Shown: positions 1 through 8,948, counted from the first letter of the stretch. The stretch is 64,000 nucleotides of DNA from Pseudolabrys sp963742345 (GCA_963742345.1 CAVULO010000006.1:1-64000); one strand, 5' to 3'. Program-made: numbers and translations. Notes: generated by a model from the letters alone, not told the origin.

Positions 1-675
1 AGGAATCCTCGCGCGTGTTCTCCGCCATCTCGGACAGTGCGGCCGCTTCCAGCCGGAAATCCATTTCCATTGCCACCGAGCGGGCAAGCGTCGCAACCGC
101 TTCGACCGGACGCAATCTTTGTGCTTCCTCTGAAAATGCCTCCGCCTTGCGCGCGGCGAAGAAGAACGCGCGAGATCGGATTTAAATCGCCGTTCGATGC
201 CGGGACGAAGAATTTTGACGGCGACCGGCTTGCGAGCGCCGCCAATTTCGATCTCGGCGCGGTGTACCTGTGCGATCGAGGCGGCAGCGACCGCCAGCCC
301 GAAGGCCGCATAGACCGCCGAAAGCGGCTTGCCGAAAGCGCCGGCGACCACCGCCTCCGCCTCACTTTGCGGAAACGGCGCCATTTTGTCCTGGAGACTT
401 TCCAGGTCGTGCGCGATCGCCGTGCCGACGACGTCCGGCCGGGTGGCGAGGAACTGCCCGAGTTTAACGTAAGTCGGCCCGAGCTTGGTCAGTGCCGAGG
501 CAAGCCTACTCGAGCCGTCTTTGGCGGTTGGGCGCTCGATCAATCGCGCCAGTGCGATCGCGGTCTTGGCCGGCAAAGGCAAAGGCCGTGTATCGACAAG
601 TGCAAATACGCCTTCGCGCGCAAACACAAAGCCGGCGCGGGCGAGACGAATGAGATGAGCGGTGGCAGCGATCAC
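1..675 (-). CDS. ubiB: UbiB-family atypical kinase, 3' end outside window, frameshifted
   Basis: N-terminal part of UbiB (the ABC1/ADCK family), a membrane-associated atypical kinase/ATPase needed for ubiquinone synthesis. The family KxGQ motif appears as KLGQ at about residues 71-74, the alanine-rich loop as AAASIAQVH at about 130-138, and the VAVK lysine strand at about 151-154. The start is the GTG at 675, which overlaps the ubiE stop as GTGA, so the two genes are translationally coupled. The reading frame breaks at about 165-172, where one base seems to be missing. The family sequence (FFFAARKAEAF, then FRLEAAALSEMAENT) resumes in the next frame and runs off the left edge. The ubiE-ubiB order divergent from mutM is common in this group. 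Confidence 0.85.
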   Translation of the reverse strand, partial: MIAATAHLIRLARAGFVFAREGVFALVDTRPLPLPAKTAIALARLIERPTAKDGSSRLASALTKLGPTYVKLGQFLATRPDVVGTAIAHDLESLQDKMAPFPQSEAEAVVAGAFGKPLSAVYAAFGLAVAAASIAQVHRAEIEIGGARKPVAVKILRPGIERRFKSDLARSSSPRARRRHFQRKHKDCVRSKRLRRLPARWQWKWISGWKRPHCPRWRRTRARIP

Positions 676-1439
676 AAGCGCCAGCCCGAGTGAAGCGCCA
701 CCACGCCGCCGGTCATTGGCGTGAATGTTGCGCGGCGGAAACCGGCGGCCTCGATCATCGCCGCGAAGACCTTCGGTTTCGGAAACTTCCGTATCGACTC
801 GACCAGATATTGATAGGCCTCGCGGTCGCCAGTCACGGCCTCTCCGATACGCGGGATCACCTGGAAGGAATAAAGCTCATAGAGCGCGTCGAGACCCGGC
901 ATATCGACCGCGGAAAATTCAAGGCATAGAAATCGGCCGCCGTGCTTGAGGACGCGATAGGCTTGCGCAAGCGCCCGCTCGATGCGCGGTACATTGCGGA
1001 TCCCGAAGGCTATGGTGACGCAATCGAAGCTGCGGTCGGGATACACAAGCTCCTCGGCATTACCTTGCTCGAAAGCAACGACACCATCGAGCCCGCGCTC
1101 GGTCGCGCGCGCCTGGCCCACTTCAAGCATGTCGGCGTTGATGTCGCACACCGTGACGCGAGTGCCGGGACCGCCGCTCTGTGCAATACGGAAAGCGACG
1201 TCACCGGTCCCGCCGGCCAGATCGAGCACCGCAAATTCGCGCGCACTCTTCGGCGGGTTCACCGCCGTCACCAAGGCGTCTTTCCATGCCCGGTGCAGCC
1301 CGCCGGACATCAGGTCATTCATCAAGTCGTAACGCCGCGCGACCGAATGGAAAACGTCGTCCACCCGCCCTTGCTTGTCGTCGAGCGGTACGGTCTCGTA
1401 GCCGAAATGGGTCTGGTCGTTGCCGCGGGGCATGGCCAA
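672..1439 (-). CDS. ubiE: Ubiquinone/menaquinone C-methyltransferase UbiE
   Basis: SAM-dependent methyltransferase that C-methylates the 2-polyprenyl-benzoquinol ring in ubiquinone synthesis. The 255-residue length is normal for the family. Visible motifs are YDLMNDLMSGG at 38-48, the SAM-binding motif I DLAGGTGD at 73-80, and the UbiE signature FGIRNV at 145-150. The gene is divergent from mutM, with about 70 bases between the starts that must hold both promoters. It is the first gene of a pair with ubiB. No sign of disruption. Confidence 0.95.
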   Translation of the reverse strand: MAMPRGNDQTHFGYETVPLDDKQGRVDDVFHSVARRYDLMNDLMSGGLHRAWKDALVTAVNPPKSAREFAVLDLAGGTGDVAFRIAQSGGPGTRVTVCDINADMLEVGQARATERGLDGVVAFEQGNAEELVYPDRSFDCVTIAFGIRNVPRIERALAQAYRVLKHGGRFLCLEFSAVDMPGLDALYELYSFQVIPRIGEAVTGDREAYQYLVESIRKFPKPKVFAAMIEAAGFRRATFTPMTGGVVALHSGWRL

Positions 1440-1512
1440 TAGTCCTTTTCGGGCAGGACCATAGCGCGGGTGGCCCGGGGGCGCTATGTGTCAGCGCGGG
1501 AGCGGTTAATCA

Positions 1513-2379
1513 ATGCCCGAACTGCCGGAAGTCGAAACCGTGCGCCGCGGCCTGGCGCCCGTCATGGAAGGCGAGCGCTTTGCGAAAGTCGAGGTGCGGC
1601 GTGGCGATCTGCGCTGGCCGCTGCCCAAGGGATTTGCCCAGACGCTGCATGGCAAGACGGTCGAGGGGCTGGGGCGCCGCGCGAAATATCTGCTGGCTGA
1701 TCTTTCGTCAGGCGACGTGCTGCTGATGCATCTTGGTATGTCCGGTTCTTTTCGTGTTGGTAAGGACAGCGCGCCCGGAAAATATTATCACGAGCGATCC
1801 AAAAGCACCGCGCACGATCATGTGGTTTTTCATATGTCGAATGGCGTGACGGTGACATTCAATGATCCGCGCCGCTTCGGTTCGATGAAGCTCGTGCCAC
1901 GCGCCAAGCTCGAGACCGAGCCGTTGCTGCGCGCACTCGGGCCCGAGCCCCTGGGAAATGAATTCGATGCGGCGATGCTGGCAAGAGCCTGCATGGGCAA
2001 GAAGACCTCCCTCAAGGCTGCGCTGAGCGATCAGCGGGTGGTTGCGGGTCTTGGCAACATTTATGTCTGCGAGGCGCTGTTTCGCGCGCGGCTGTCGCCT
2101 AAACGACAGGCCTCGACCATCGCCGACCGCAACGGCAAACCGAACGAACGCGCCGCAAAACTGGTCGATGCCATCAAGGCGGTGCTCACGGATGCCATCG
2201 AAGCCGGGGGCTCGTCGCTACGCGACCATCGGCGCGCCGACGGTTCACTCGGCGATTTCCAGCATAATTTCCAGGTTTACGATCGCGAGGGCGAGCCTTG
2301 TCCTGATTGCAAAGGCAAGGTCAAACGCATCGTGCAGGTTGGCCGTTCGACCTTCTATTGCCCCTCATGCCAGAAGTAG
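1513..2379 (+). CDS. mutM: Formamidopyrimidine-DNA glycosylase (8-oxoG repair)
   Basis: Bifunctional base-excision repair glycosylase/AP lyase that removes 8-oxoguanine and formamidopyrimidines. The mature N-terminus PELPEVE provides the catalytic Pro2 and Glu3. The beta-hairpin Lys is at about position 58 (RRAKYL). The helix-two-turn-helix region includes the VAGLGNIY segment. The C-terminal zinc finger is complete: CPDC near residue 263 and CPSC at the end. The 288-residue length fits, and the frame is intact throughout. The start follows directly from the required MPELPE N-terminus. Confidence 0.96.
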   Translation: MPELPEVETVRRGLAPVMEGERFAKVEVRRGDLRWPLPKGFAQTLHGKTVEGLGRRAKYLLADLSSGDVLLMHLGMSGSFRVGKDSAPGKYYHERSKSTAHDHVVFHMSNGVTVTFNDPRRFGSMKLVPRAKLETEPLLRALGPEPLGNEFDAAMLARACMGKKTSLKAALSDQRVVAGLGNIYVCEALFRARLSPKRQASTIADRNGKPNERAAKLVDAIKAVLTDAIEAGGSSLRDHRRADGSLGDFQHNFQVYDREGEPCPDCKGKVKRIVQVGRSTFYCPSCQK

Positions 2380-2415
2380 GCCACGCTAGAGCGCCTGAAC
2401 GCCGGAACTGACGAC

Positions 2416-3378
2416 ATGCGCAAGGTCGGCCTGATTGCAGTGAGCCTCGCCGCTATGGTGGCCGCCGCCCCGGCCGCGGATTATCCCGACCATCCGATCC
2501 GGTTCATCGTTCCGCAGGCAGCGGGCAGCGCCACCGACACCGTTGCCCGCATCCTCGCCGCCGAACTGTCGAAGCAATTCGGCCAGCAAGTTATCGTCGA
2601 CGACCGTCCTGGCGGCGCACTCACTATCGGCCTCGATCTGGTCGCGAAGTCGCCGCCCGATGGCTACACCATTGGTATGGGCCCGATTGGCGCGCTCGCT
2701 ATAACCCGGCACATGGTGGCGAAGCTGCCTTACAACATTGAACGGGACTTTCAGCCGATTGCACTGGTCGCGCGCGGGCATCTGATGCTTGCAGTTTCGC
2801 CGAAACTGCCGGTCCATTCGGTGCGCGAGTTGGTCGACTATGCCAAGAAGAACCCCGGCAAGCTTACCAACGCTTCATCCAGCAACGGTTCGCCCGGCCA
2901 TGTCGGCGGCGAATTATTCAAATACATGACCGAAACCGAGATCGTGCATGTACCGTATCGCGGCGGCGCTCCGGCAATTACCGACCTGATTGCCGGTCAT
3001 GTCGATCTCATGTTCGAAAGCCTGCAATCGATCGCGGCCTTCGCGCGCGACGGCAAGGTGCGCGCGCTCGGCGTCAGCGGAGCTGCGCGCTCGCCGGCAT
3101 TTCCGGACCTGCCCACAATTGCCGAAGCCGGCGTACCCGGATATCTGGCACCAACCTGGACCGGTGTGATCGCGCCAGCCGGCGTGCCACGGCCGATCGT
3201 GGACAAGCTCAACGCTGCGATCAACAAGGCGCTCACGTCGGAATCGTTCAAGGAAAAGTTTGCCAAGATCGGCGACGAGCCGGCCGGTGGAACGCCGGAG
3301 GAGTTCGCTGCGACAATAAAGGCCAATTCCGCCAAATGGGGCGATGTCGTGCGGCGCTCCGGCGCAAAACTCGAGTAA
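2416..3378 (+). CDS. Bug/TctC-family tripartite tricarboxylate transporter receptor
   Basis: Periplasmic solute-binding receptor of the Bug (TctC) family, which normally feeds carboxylates to TctAB membrane partners. It has an N-terminal signal peptide (MRKVGLIAVSLAAMVAAAPA) followed by the family opening YPDHPIRFIVPQAAGS. Inner family motifs include RPGG near 68, and VPYRGGAPAITDLIAGHVD. Length 320 residues is typical. No tctA or tctB gene lies in the window, so it looks like one of the orphan receptors common in this group. The next gene, an enoyl-CoA hydratase, starts 15 bases downstream, so co-transcription is likely. The ligand cannot be told from sequence. Confidence 0.9.
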   Translation: MRKVGLIAVSLAAMVAAAPAADYPDHPIRFIVPQAAGSATDTVARILAAELSKQFGQQVIVDDRPGGALTIGLDLVAKSPPDGYTIGMGPIGALAITRHMVAKLPYNIERDFQPIALVARGHLMLAVSPKLPVHSVRELVDYAKKNPGKLTNASSSNGSPGHVGGELFKYMTETEIVHVPYRGGAPAITDLIAGHVDLMFESLQSIAAFARDGKVRALGVSGAARSPAFPDLPTIAEAGVPGYLAPTWTGVIAPAGVPRPIVDKLNAAINKALTSESFKEKFAKIGDEPAGGTPEEFAATIKANSAKWGDVVRRSGAKLE

Positions 3379-3393
3379 GGCAAGGATTAAGTC

Positions 3394-4167
3394 ATGAGCT
3401 ACCAGAATATTGTCGTTGAAACGCAAGGCCGGGTCGGCGTCATCCGCCTCAACCGTCCGCAGGCGCTCAATGCCCTCAACAAGGCGCTGATTGCCGAGCT
3501 CACGCAGGCAATCGAGATCTTCGATGCCGACGAAAAGATCGGCTGTCTGCTCATCACCGGCAATGACAAGGCTTTCGCCGCCGGGGCCGATATCAAGGAA
3601 ATGGCGGACAAGCCATTTATCGAGGCCTATCTCGGCAATTTCGTTTCAAACTGGAATGCTGCGGCCCATGCGCGCAAGCCAATCGTTGCGGCGGTGGCGG
3701 GCTTTGCGCTCGGCGGCGGCTGCGAGCTTGCCATGCAATGCGACGTCGTCATTGCCGCGGATAACGCCAAGTTCGGCCAGCCCGAGATCAAGCTCGGTGT
3801 CATTCCCGGCATCGGCGGCACGCAACGGCTCGCGCGCGCCGTCGGCAAGGCCAAGGCCATGGATTTGATCTTGACCGGACGGATGATGGATGCCGCAGAG
3901 GCCGAAAAGTCCGGGCTGGTCGCACGCGTCGTACCTGCCGCCAACTTGATGGATGAGGCTATGAAGGTTGCCGAAACGATTGCCAATATGTCGTTGCCAT
4001 CGGTGCTGGCGGGCAAGGAAGCCATCAACCGCGCATTCGAGGGCGGGCTCACGGAAGGCATGGCCTTCGAGCGGCGCATTTTCCATTCTCTGTTTGCCAC
4101 GCAAGATCAGAAAGAAGGCATGAAAGCCTTCATCGAAAAACGCCCGCCGCAATGGAAAAATAAGTAG
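3394..4167 (+). CDS. Enoyl-CoA hydratase
   Basis: Crotonase-superfamily hydratase that adds water to trans-2-enoyl-CoA in beta-oxidation or related acyl-CoA degradation. Both catalytic glutamates of classical hydratases are present: Glu111 in GGGCELAM and Glu131 in FGQPEIKLG. The oxyanion-hole segment FAAGADIKEM is at 61-70 and PGIGGTQRL follows at about 138. The 257-residue length matches the mitochondrial/bacterial short-chain hydratase type. It sits 15 bases after the Bug receptor gene and converges on the protease-like gene at 4176. Its physiological substrate is not evident. Confidence 0.93.
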   Translation: MSYQNIVVETQGRVGVIRLNRPQALNALNKALIAELTQAIEIFDADEKIGCLLITGNDKAFAAGADIKEMADKPFIEAYLGNFVSNWNAAAHARKPIVAAVAGFALGGGCELAMQCDVVIAADNAKFGQPEIKLGVIPGIGGTQRLARAVGKAKAMDLILTGRMMDAAEAEKSGLVARVVPAANLMDEAMKVAETIANMSLPSVLAGKEAINRAFEGGLTEGMAFERRIFHSLFATQDQKEGMKAFIEKRPPQWKNK

Positions 4168-4175
4168 AGAATGAA

Positions 4176-5633
4176 TTATTTGCGTACGCAGATAATTCTC
4201 ACCACTGCCGACTTGGCGTCGCTGCCTTCTGTTACAGGCGCAACATTGTGTGCGGCGAGAAAGTCGCGGATCGTCTCTGCGGTGATGAGACGCACCGGCG
4301 GCGCGGCCGGCTCGGTGCTGGCAAGCACGAAATTTCGCATTTCCATCATGCCCAGGAATTGTCCTTGCGCGTCGAGCGCGGCGGCGCCGGAAAAGCCCGC
4401 CATTGGCACCGGCTGGCGCAATTCGATCGCATTGCCTTCGGCCAGCCGCGCCTTGATCTCGGTCAGGCTCTTGGCGCCGTTCTGCTCTTTCGGATCCGGA
4501 ATGCCGATGAGCGTCACGTCGCCTCTTTTGAGCACATCGGGCACGAGCGCCAGCGGCGACAGGTTGCGCGGGCCATAAACGCGCAGCAAGGCCAGGCCAC
4601 TATCCGCGTCCTCGGCGATCCGGTCGGCATCGCCAAGTCCGGCGGCGACGATGACCTGGCATCCGGCCGCGAGCTTGCGGTCGGTGACGATATGGCCGCG
4701 CGCGCTGACGATCAGTCCGTTGCCGTATTCGACCGAATTCGCCATGGCTGCGAATGGCGAACCACGCTCGGGGAACGGCGAGAAAGCGCTCGACATTGCC
4801 GCCATAACCGGCGCAACGATTGTTTCCATCATCTGGTCGAAGAGCACGGTAAAGCCGCGGATTTCACCGTCCCGTGCGTATCCGCGTACGGAGAATTTCT
4901 TGAGACCCTGCATGCCGCTGATATAGAAATTGTCGTCGCGTAAAAAGCTGCTTTCGACCCTGCGGCTGGACGGCTCTTTCTTTTGTTGTTCGAAGACTGC
5001 GGCGAGCTTGAGGTCGGTATCTTTGACACGGAAGGTTTCGACCTGCACTTCACCGTGCGCCGAAGACCAGCGCGTACCGCGTGCGGTATCTCGCACTTGT
5101 GATACCAGCTTGGTCGGCAACCCAAGGCGGACGCCCGTCGATGGATCTGCCACGATGGTCCAGCCAAATTCATCTTCGTGCGCTTTGGCTGCGGCGAGCA
5201 AACTGCCCCGTTCATTGGGAGACAGCACGCCCGTGACTTTCGACCGCGCGCGCTTCTGGAAATTCTTGATGGCCGAGAGCAATGGGTCTTCGCCGCCGAT
5301 TGAGCCGGTGTAATCGCCGGACCACAGCAGCGCCGATTGGATTTTCAAGCGCTCGTCCGGCGGGATTTCGGAAAATGCAGCCGGCGCGGGTTCGGTTCTG
5401 GTGGCCTCGGAATTGAGCGAAACGGTTTTTGCGGCGACGGTTGCCGGTGCGGAAACCTTTGGCGCAGCGTTCTTTGACGCTGCATGCTTGGACGCTGCAT
5501 GCTTGAGATGGACGAGCTTTGGTTTTTCGGCCGTCTGCGCCGGCTTTGGCATAATTCCAGGAGATTCCTGCCCCAGCGCCGGAACGACGCCGAACAGAAG
5601 CGCAAGCATCACCGTCGACCCACCCAAACGCAT
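4176..5633 (-). CDS. Secreted protein with peptidoglycan-binding-like and degenerate trypsin-like protease domain
   Basis: 485 residues. A signal peptide at 1-21 (ending PALGQ) is followed by a low-complexity Ala/Lys/Pro linker with a short KHAAS repeat near 44-57. A peptidoglycan-binding-type helical segment lies at about 94-150 (IQSALLWSGDYTG, then IKNFQKRA). The C-terminal half, about 295-480, resembles HtrA/trypsin-like folds: GLIVSARGHIVTD, DSGLALLRV, GFSGAAALDAQGQFLGMM. The triad looks broken. The His position reads Lys320 and the Asp position reads Gly346, while Ser415 in GFSG remains. It may therefore be a non-catalytic scaffold or sensor. This is inferred from motif alignment by eye. 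Convergent with the hydratase; no operon partner. Confidence 0.8.
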   Translation of the reverse strand: MRLGGSTVMLALLFGVVPALGQESPGIMPKPAQTAEKPKLVHLKHAASKHAASKNAAPKVSAPATVAAKTVSLNSEATRTEPAPAAFSEIPPDERLKIQSALLWSGDYTGSIGGEDPLLSAIKNFQKRARSKVTGVLSPNERGSLLAAAKAHEDEFGWTIVADPSTGVRLGLPTKLVSQVRDTARGTRWSSAHGEVQVETFRVKDTDLKLAAVFEQQKKEPSSRRVESSFLRDDNFYISGMQGLKKFSVRGYARDGEIRGFTVLFDQMMETIVAPVMAAMSSAFSPFPERGSPFAAMANSVEYGNGLIVSARGHIVTDRKLAAGCQVIVAAGLGDADRIAEDADSGLALLRVYGPRNLSPLALVPDVLKRGDVTLIGIPDPKEQNGAKSLTEIKARLAEGNAIELRQPVPMAGFSGAAALDAQGQFLGMMEMRNFVLASTEPAAPPVRLITAETIRDFLAAHNVAPVTEGSDAKSAVVRIICVRK

Positions 5634-5804
5634 CGCGTCAACACCGCCCCGTCAAAATTTTGCGGTCACCTTAGCCGATGGAGGCGAAGGCGCAAGGCGG
5701 ATTGGGGACTTCCGGCCGCAGGATCGTGTAACATTTTGCTCGCGCAGGCTGTTTTTCCCGATGTCGTTTCCCACCTTTTCGGATCATGCGCTAGGTTAAC
5801 CGTG

Positions 5805-6605
5805 ATGCTCGATGCCAAAGAACTCGAACGGTATGCCCGCCACATCGTGCTGCGCGAAGTGGGCGGCCCGGGGCAGGCCAAACTCAAGGCCGCGCGCGTG
5901 CTCGTCGTCGGCGCCGGCGGCCTCGGCGCGCCGGTGCTGCTCTATCTTGCTGCTGCGGGCGTCGGCACGCTTGGTGTCGTCGACGACGATGACGTGTCGC
6001 TGTCGAATCTCCAGCGCCAGGTGATCTTTGCGACCGGAGACATCGGCAAACCAAAGGTCGCGCGCGCCGGCGATGCCGTGAAGGGACTCAATCCGCACGT
6101 GAATGTCGAGACGCATCATGTGCGGCTGACCGCGGCCAACGCCCTCGATCTGATTGCGCGTTACGACATCGTGGCCGACGGCTCCGATAATTTCGCAACG
6201 CGTTATCTCGTGTCCGATGCCTGTTACTTCGCCGGCAAGCCTCTCGTCACCGCCGCGGTCGGCACCTTCGACGGTTCGCTCACTTCGATCCGCGCGCACG
6301 AAACGCGGGCTGACGGAACGCGCAATCCGACTTACCGGTGTCTTTTTCCCGAGCCGCCGCCGGCCGGCACGGTACCTGCCTGCGCGGAAGCCGGCATCCT
6401 TGGCGCGCTGCCGGGGGTGCTTGGCTCGCTGATGGCGCTGGAGGTGATCCGTGAAATTGTCGGCTTCGGCGAGGGCCTGGTCGGCCGCCTTCTTATGGTC
6501 GACGCCCGTTCGATGCGGTTCGAGACGCTGAGCTATGCATGGGATCCGGACAATCCGCTGACCGGCAACAAACCGGCGATCAAGAATCTGTCGGGAAGCT
6601 ACTGA
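5805..6605 (+). CDS. ThiF/MoeB/HesA-family adenylyltransferase
   Basis: E1-like enzyme that adenylates the C-terminus of a small sulfur-carrier protein (ThiS- or MoaD-type). From the ATG at 5805 it is 266 residues. The ATP-binding GAGGLG is at about 36-41, followed by the NLQRQ arginine segment at about 68-72, GDIGKPK at 78-84 and a GSDNFATR loop. It lacks a rhodanese domain. The usual zinc CxxC before LFPEPP reads TYRC, and no second CxxC is seen, so the structural zinc site appears lost. No partner carrier gene is adjacent, so thiamine versus molybdopterin versus another role stays open. An upstream in-frame extension from 5484 lacks family similarity and was dropped. Confidence 0.88.
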   Translation: MLDAKELERYARHIVLREVGGPGQAKLKAARVLVVGAGGLGAPVLLYLAAAGVGTLGVVDDDDVSLSNLQRQVIFATGDIGKPKVARAGDAVKGLNPHVNVETHHVRLTAANALDLIARYDIVADGSDNFATRYLVSDACYFAGKPLVTAAVGTFDGSLTSIRAHETRADGTRNPTYRCLFPEPPPAGTVPACAEAGILGALPGVLGSLMALEVIREIVGFGEGLVGRLLMVDARSMRFETLSYAWDPDNPLTGNKPAIKNLSGSY

Positions 6606-6641
6606 CCGTCGAGGGCCCGGCGCCCCTTGAGTCTGCAGAGC

Positions 6642-7643
6642 TCACAACATTGAGGGCAATACGCGATCCGGCGGCCGGTGGCCGTCCATGAAAGTCTTTA
6701 TGTTGATAATGACTTTCTCGCCCATGTCGATGCGGCCTTCGATCGTCGCGGAGCCTGTGTGGGGCAGCAGCACGACCTTGCCCGTGCGCGCGAGCTTGAC
6801 CAGCTTCGGATTGACCGCCGGCTCATGCTCGAACACGTCGAGCCCGGCGCCGGCAATGTCACCGGATTCGATCAGGCGCGCGAGCGCGTTCTCGTCGATG
6901 ACTTCGCCGCGCGAGGTGTTGACGACGTAGGCCTCCGGCCGCAGCTGCTTAAGCCGGCGTGCCGAGAGCAGATGGTAGGTTGCCGGCGTGTGCGGGCAGT
7001 TGATCGACACAATGTCCATGCGCGCGAGCATCTGGTCGAGGCTTTCCCAATAGGTGGCGTCGAGCTCCTGCTCGATCTTGGGCGCGACCCGTCGGCGGTT
7101 GTGATAGTGGATCTGCAGGCCGAAGGCGCGCGCGCGACGCGCGACCGCCTGTCCGATGCGTCCCATGCCTATGATGCCGAGCCGCTTGCCCCAGATGCGG
7201 TGGCCGAGCATCCAGGTCGGCGACCAACCGGTCCAGTCCTTGTCCGTGGTCAGTACCTGGGAACCTTCCACGAGCCGGCGCGGTACCGCCAGGATCAACG
7301 CCATCGTCATGTCGGCGGTGTCCTCGGTAAGAACGCCCGGCGTATTGGTGACGGTAATGCCGCGCTGAACCGCGGTCGCGACATCTATATTGTCGACGCC
7401 GTTGCCGAAATTGGCGATGAGCTTGAGTTGGTCGCCCGACTTGCTGAGGACCGAAGCATCGATCCGGTCGGTGACGGTCGGCACCAGGACGTCGGCGGTT
7501 TTGACCGCCTCGGCAAGCTGACTTTGAGTCATCGGCTTGTCATCGGGGTTGAGGCGGGTGTCAAAAAGTTCCCGCATTCGCAGCTCGATCGAATCGGGCA
7601 GCTTACGCGTCACAATGACCAGCGGCTTTTTGCTTTTCGCCAT
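6642..7643 (-). CDS. 2-hydroxyacid dehydrogenase (D-glycerate / glyoxylate-hydroxypyruvate reductase type)
   Basis: D-isomer-specific 2-hydroxyacid dehydrogenase of 333 residues. The NAD(P)-binding Rossmann motif GMGRIG is at 159-164. The catalytic residues are Arg245 (NTSRGEVID), Glu274 (FEHEP) and His295 (LPHTGSA). The overall sequence is closest to the glycerate dehydrogenase/glyoxylate reductase group, suggesting reduction of hydroxypyruvate or glyoxylate to D-glycerate or glycolate. The exact substrate is an inference. It is a single gene, convergent with the ThiF-like gene, and no frame problem is seen. Confidence 0.9.
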   Translation of the reverse strand: MAKSKKPLVIVTRKLPDSIELRMRELFDTRLNPDDKPMTQSQLAEAVKTADVLVPTVTDRIDASVLSKSGDQLKLIANFGNGVDNIDVATAVQRGITVTNTPGVLTEDTADMTMALILAVPRRLVEGSQVLTTDKDWTGWSPTWMLGHRIWGKRLGIIGMGRIGQAVARRARAFGLQIHYHNRRRVAPKIEQELDATYWESLDQMLARMDIVSINCPHTPATYHLLSARRLKQLRPEAYVVNTSRGEVIDENALARLIESGDIAGAGLDVFEHEPAVNPKLVKLARTGKVVLLPHTGSATIEGRIDMGEKVIINIKTFMDGHRPPDRVLPSML

Positions 7644-7759
7644 CTGCTCTCAACTGCGGCAATTGGCGGCGGTACCGCCAAGAAGCGCCGATTTAGCCCT
7701 CATTAACCGGGCTCGCCCACACTGCACACCAGGCGAAATCCGTTCTTTTTTCCTACCAG

Positions 7760-8306
7760 ATGGCCGTGACAACACAAAGCTTCCGGACCGCACTCGGCGG
7801 CCTCGCATTGGCAGCCAGCATTATGGCACTGGGGCAGGCTCCCGCCTGGGCCGCCGGCGATGTTGCTACCGGTTCCGTGAGCGGTCTGCCGATCCCACGT
7901 TTCGTGAGCCTCAAGTCCGACCGCGTCAATGCGCGATCCGGACCGAACAAGGATCAGGAGGTGCGTTGGGTCTACACCCACGTAGGCATGCCGGTGGAGG
8001 TTACCGCGGAGTTTGAGAACTGGCGCCGCATTCGCGACTGGGAAGGCGCGGAAGGCTGGGTCTATCACTCGCTGTTGTCAGGCAAGCGGATGGCGGTGGT
8101 CGTGCCGAAAACGAAAGACGAACTGGTCCCCCTCTACGAAAATGCCGGTATCGAATCGGCTGTAGTCGGCCCGGTTGCAATCCGGCGTGCTCGGGACGCT
8201 CAAATCCTGCAATGGCAGCTGGTGCCAGTTCAGCGGCAAAGGCTTCGACGGCTTTATCCGGCAAGAACGGCTGTGGGGCGCCTATCCGAACGAGAAGGTG
8301 GAGTAG
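7760..8306 (+). CDS. Secreted SH3-domain protein, frameshifted
   Basis: Exported protein with a signal peptide (cleavage near APAWAAG, residue 30) and two bacterial SH3-like repeats. The first covers SDRVNARSGPNKDQEVRW to GAEGWVYHSLL. The second is in the next frame (SCNGSWCQFSGKGFDGFI, ending RLWGAYPNEKVE). The SCxGxWC pair probably forms a disulfide. The shift is best explained by one extra C in the run at 8170-8172; removing it gives continuous family sequence to the stop at 8304-8306. Such proteins usually act at the cell envelope, but the exact role is unknown. It converges on irr with a hairpin between them. Confidence 0.8.
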
Positions 8307-8343
8307 GCCCAAAGGCCGCGCCCCCCAACCCACCCATAAAGAA

Positions 8344-8362
8344 GGCCGGGACAGGCCCGGCC
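8344..8362. repeat. REP-like palindrome / bidirectional terminator
   Basis: Perfect 7-bp stem GGCCGGG / CCCGGCC around the loop ACAGG, in the gap between the convergent SH3-protein and irr genes. A near-identical unit recurs at 35271-35293, and a diverged one lies at 24700-24723. It is a dispersed extragenic palindrome, and its position also suits termination from both sides. No long T-tract follows. Confidence 0.65.
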
Positions 8363-8394
8363 ATCGCAACAACTATTGTCTTTATAACTGGCGC

Positions 8395-8883
8395 TCAGCG
8401 CTTCCGGCGCAGCCGGACGACTACGTCAACGCGTGCAATCTCGAAGCCTTCCGGAGCGGTCGGGGTCTTGCCGACGATGACCTCGGCATCCGGGATATCA
8501 AGCACCTCATCCTCGCCCTCGACGAAGAAATGATGATGTGCCGTCACGTTCGTGTCGAAATAGGCCTTCGAGCCGTCGACTGCGACCTGGCGCAGGAGGC
8601 CAACTTCGGTGAATTGATGCAGCGTATTGTAGATGGTGGCCAGCGACACCGGCACCTTCGCCCGCGTCGCCTCTTCGTAAAGCATTTCAGCGGTGAGGTG
8701 GCGGTCGCCCTTGCCGAACAGGATCCAACCCAACGCCATGCGTTGGCGGGTTGGACGCAAACCGACCTGCCGCAACATGGCTTTCACATCATGCCAAGGG
8801 CAACCGGTGAGCGCCGCCCGGTCCGGTAAGCGCCCGGCATCGACGGTCGTCTTCGGTATACCCGTGGTCCGCGTTGGCATCAT
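8395..8883 (-). CDS. irr: Iron response regulator Irr (Fur superfamily)
   Basis: Irr controls heme synthesis and iron genes in rhizobial Alphaproteobacteria by binding iron-control elements and responding to heme. From the ATG at 8883 the product is 162 residues, the known Irr size; a longer GTG start at 8913 is possible. The heme-regulatory Cys28-Pro29 (TGCPWHDV) and the His triplet 116-118 (TAHHHFF) are both present, which marks Irr rather than Fur. The winged-helix region spans about 40-105 (LRPTRQRMALG, then LATIYNTLHQF). It is divergent from fabA and has its own promoter at 8949-8977. The frame is intact. Confidence 0.95.
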   Translation of the reverse strand: MMPTRTTGIPKTTVDAGRLPDRAALTGCPWHDVKAMLRQVGLRPTRQRMALGWILFGKGDRHLTAEMLYEEATRAKVPVSLATIYNTLHQFTEVGLLRQVAVDGSKAYFDTNVTAHHHFFVEGEDEVLDIPDAEVIVGKTPTAPEGFEIARVDVVVRLRRKR

Positions 8884-8948
8884 TTCGGTTGCACCCAAAC
8901 GGCCAGCCCCCACCAGGAGCCAGCGAAAAACCGTTTCATTTGGTGCAT

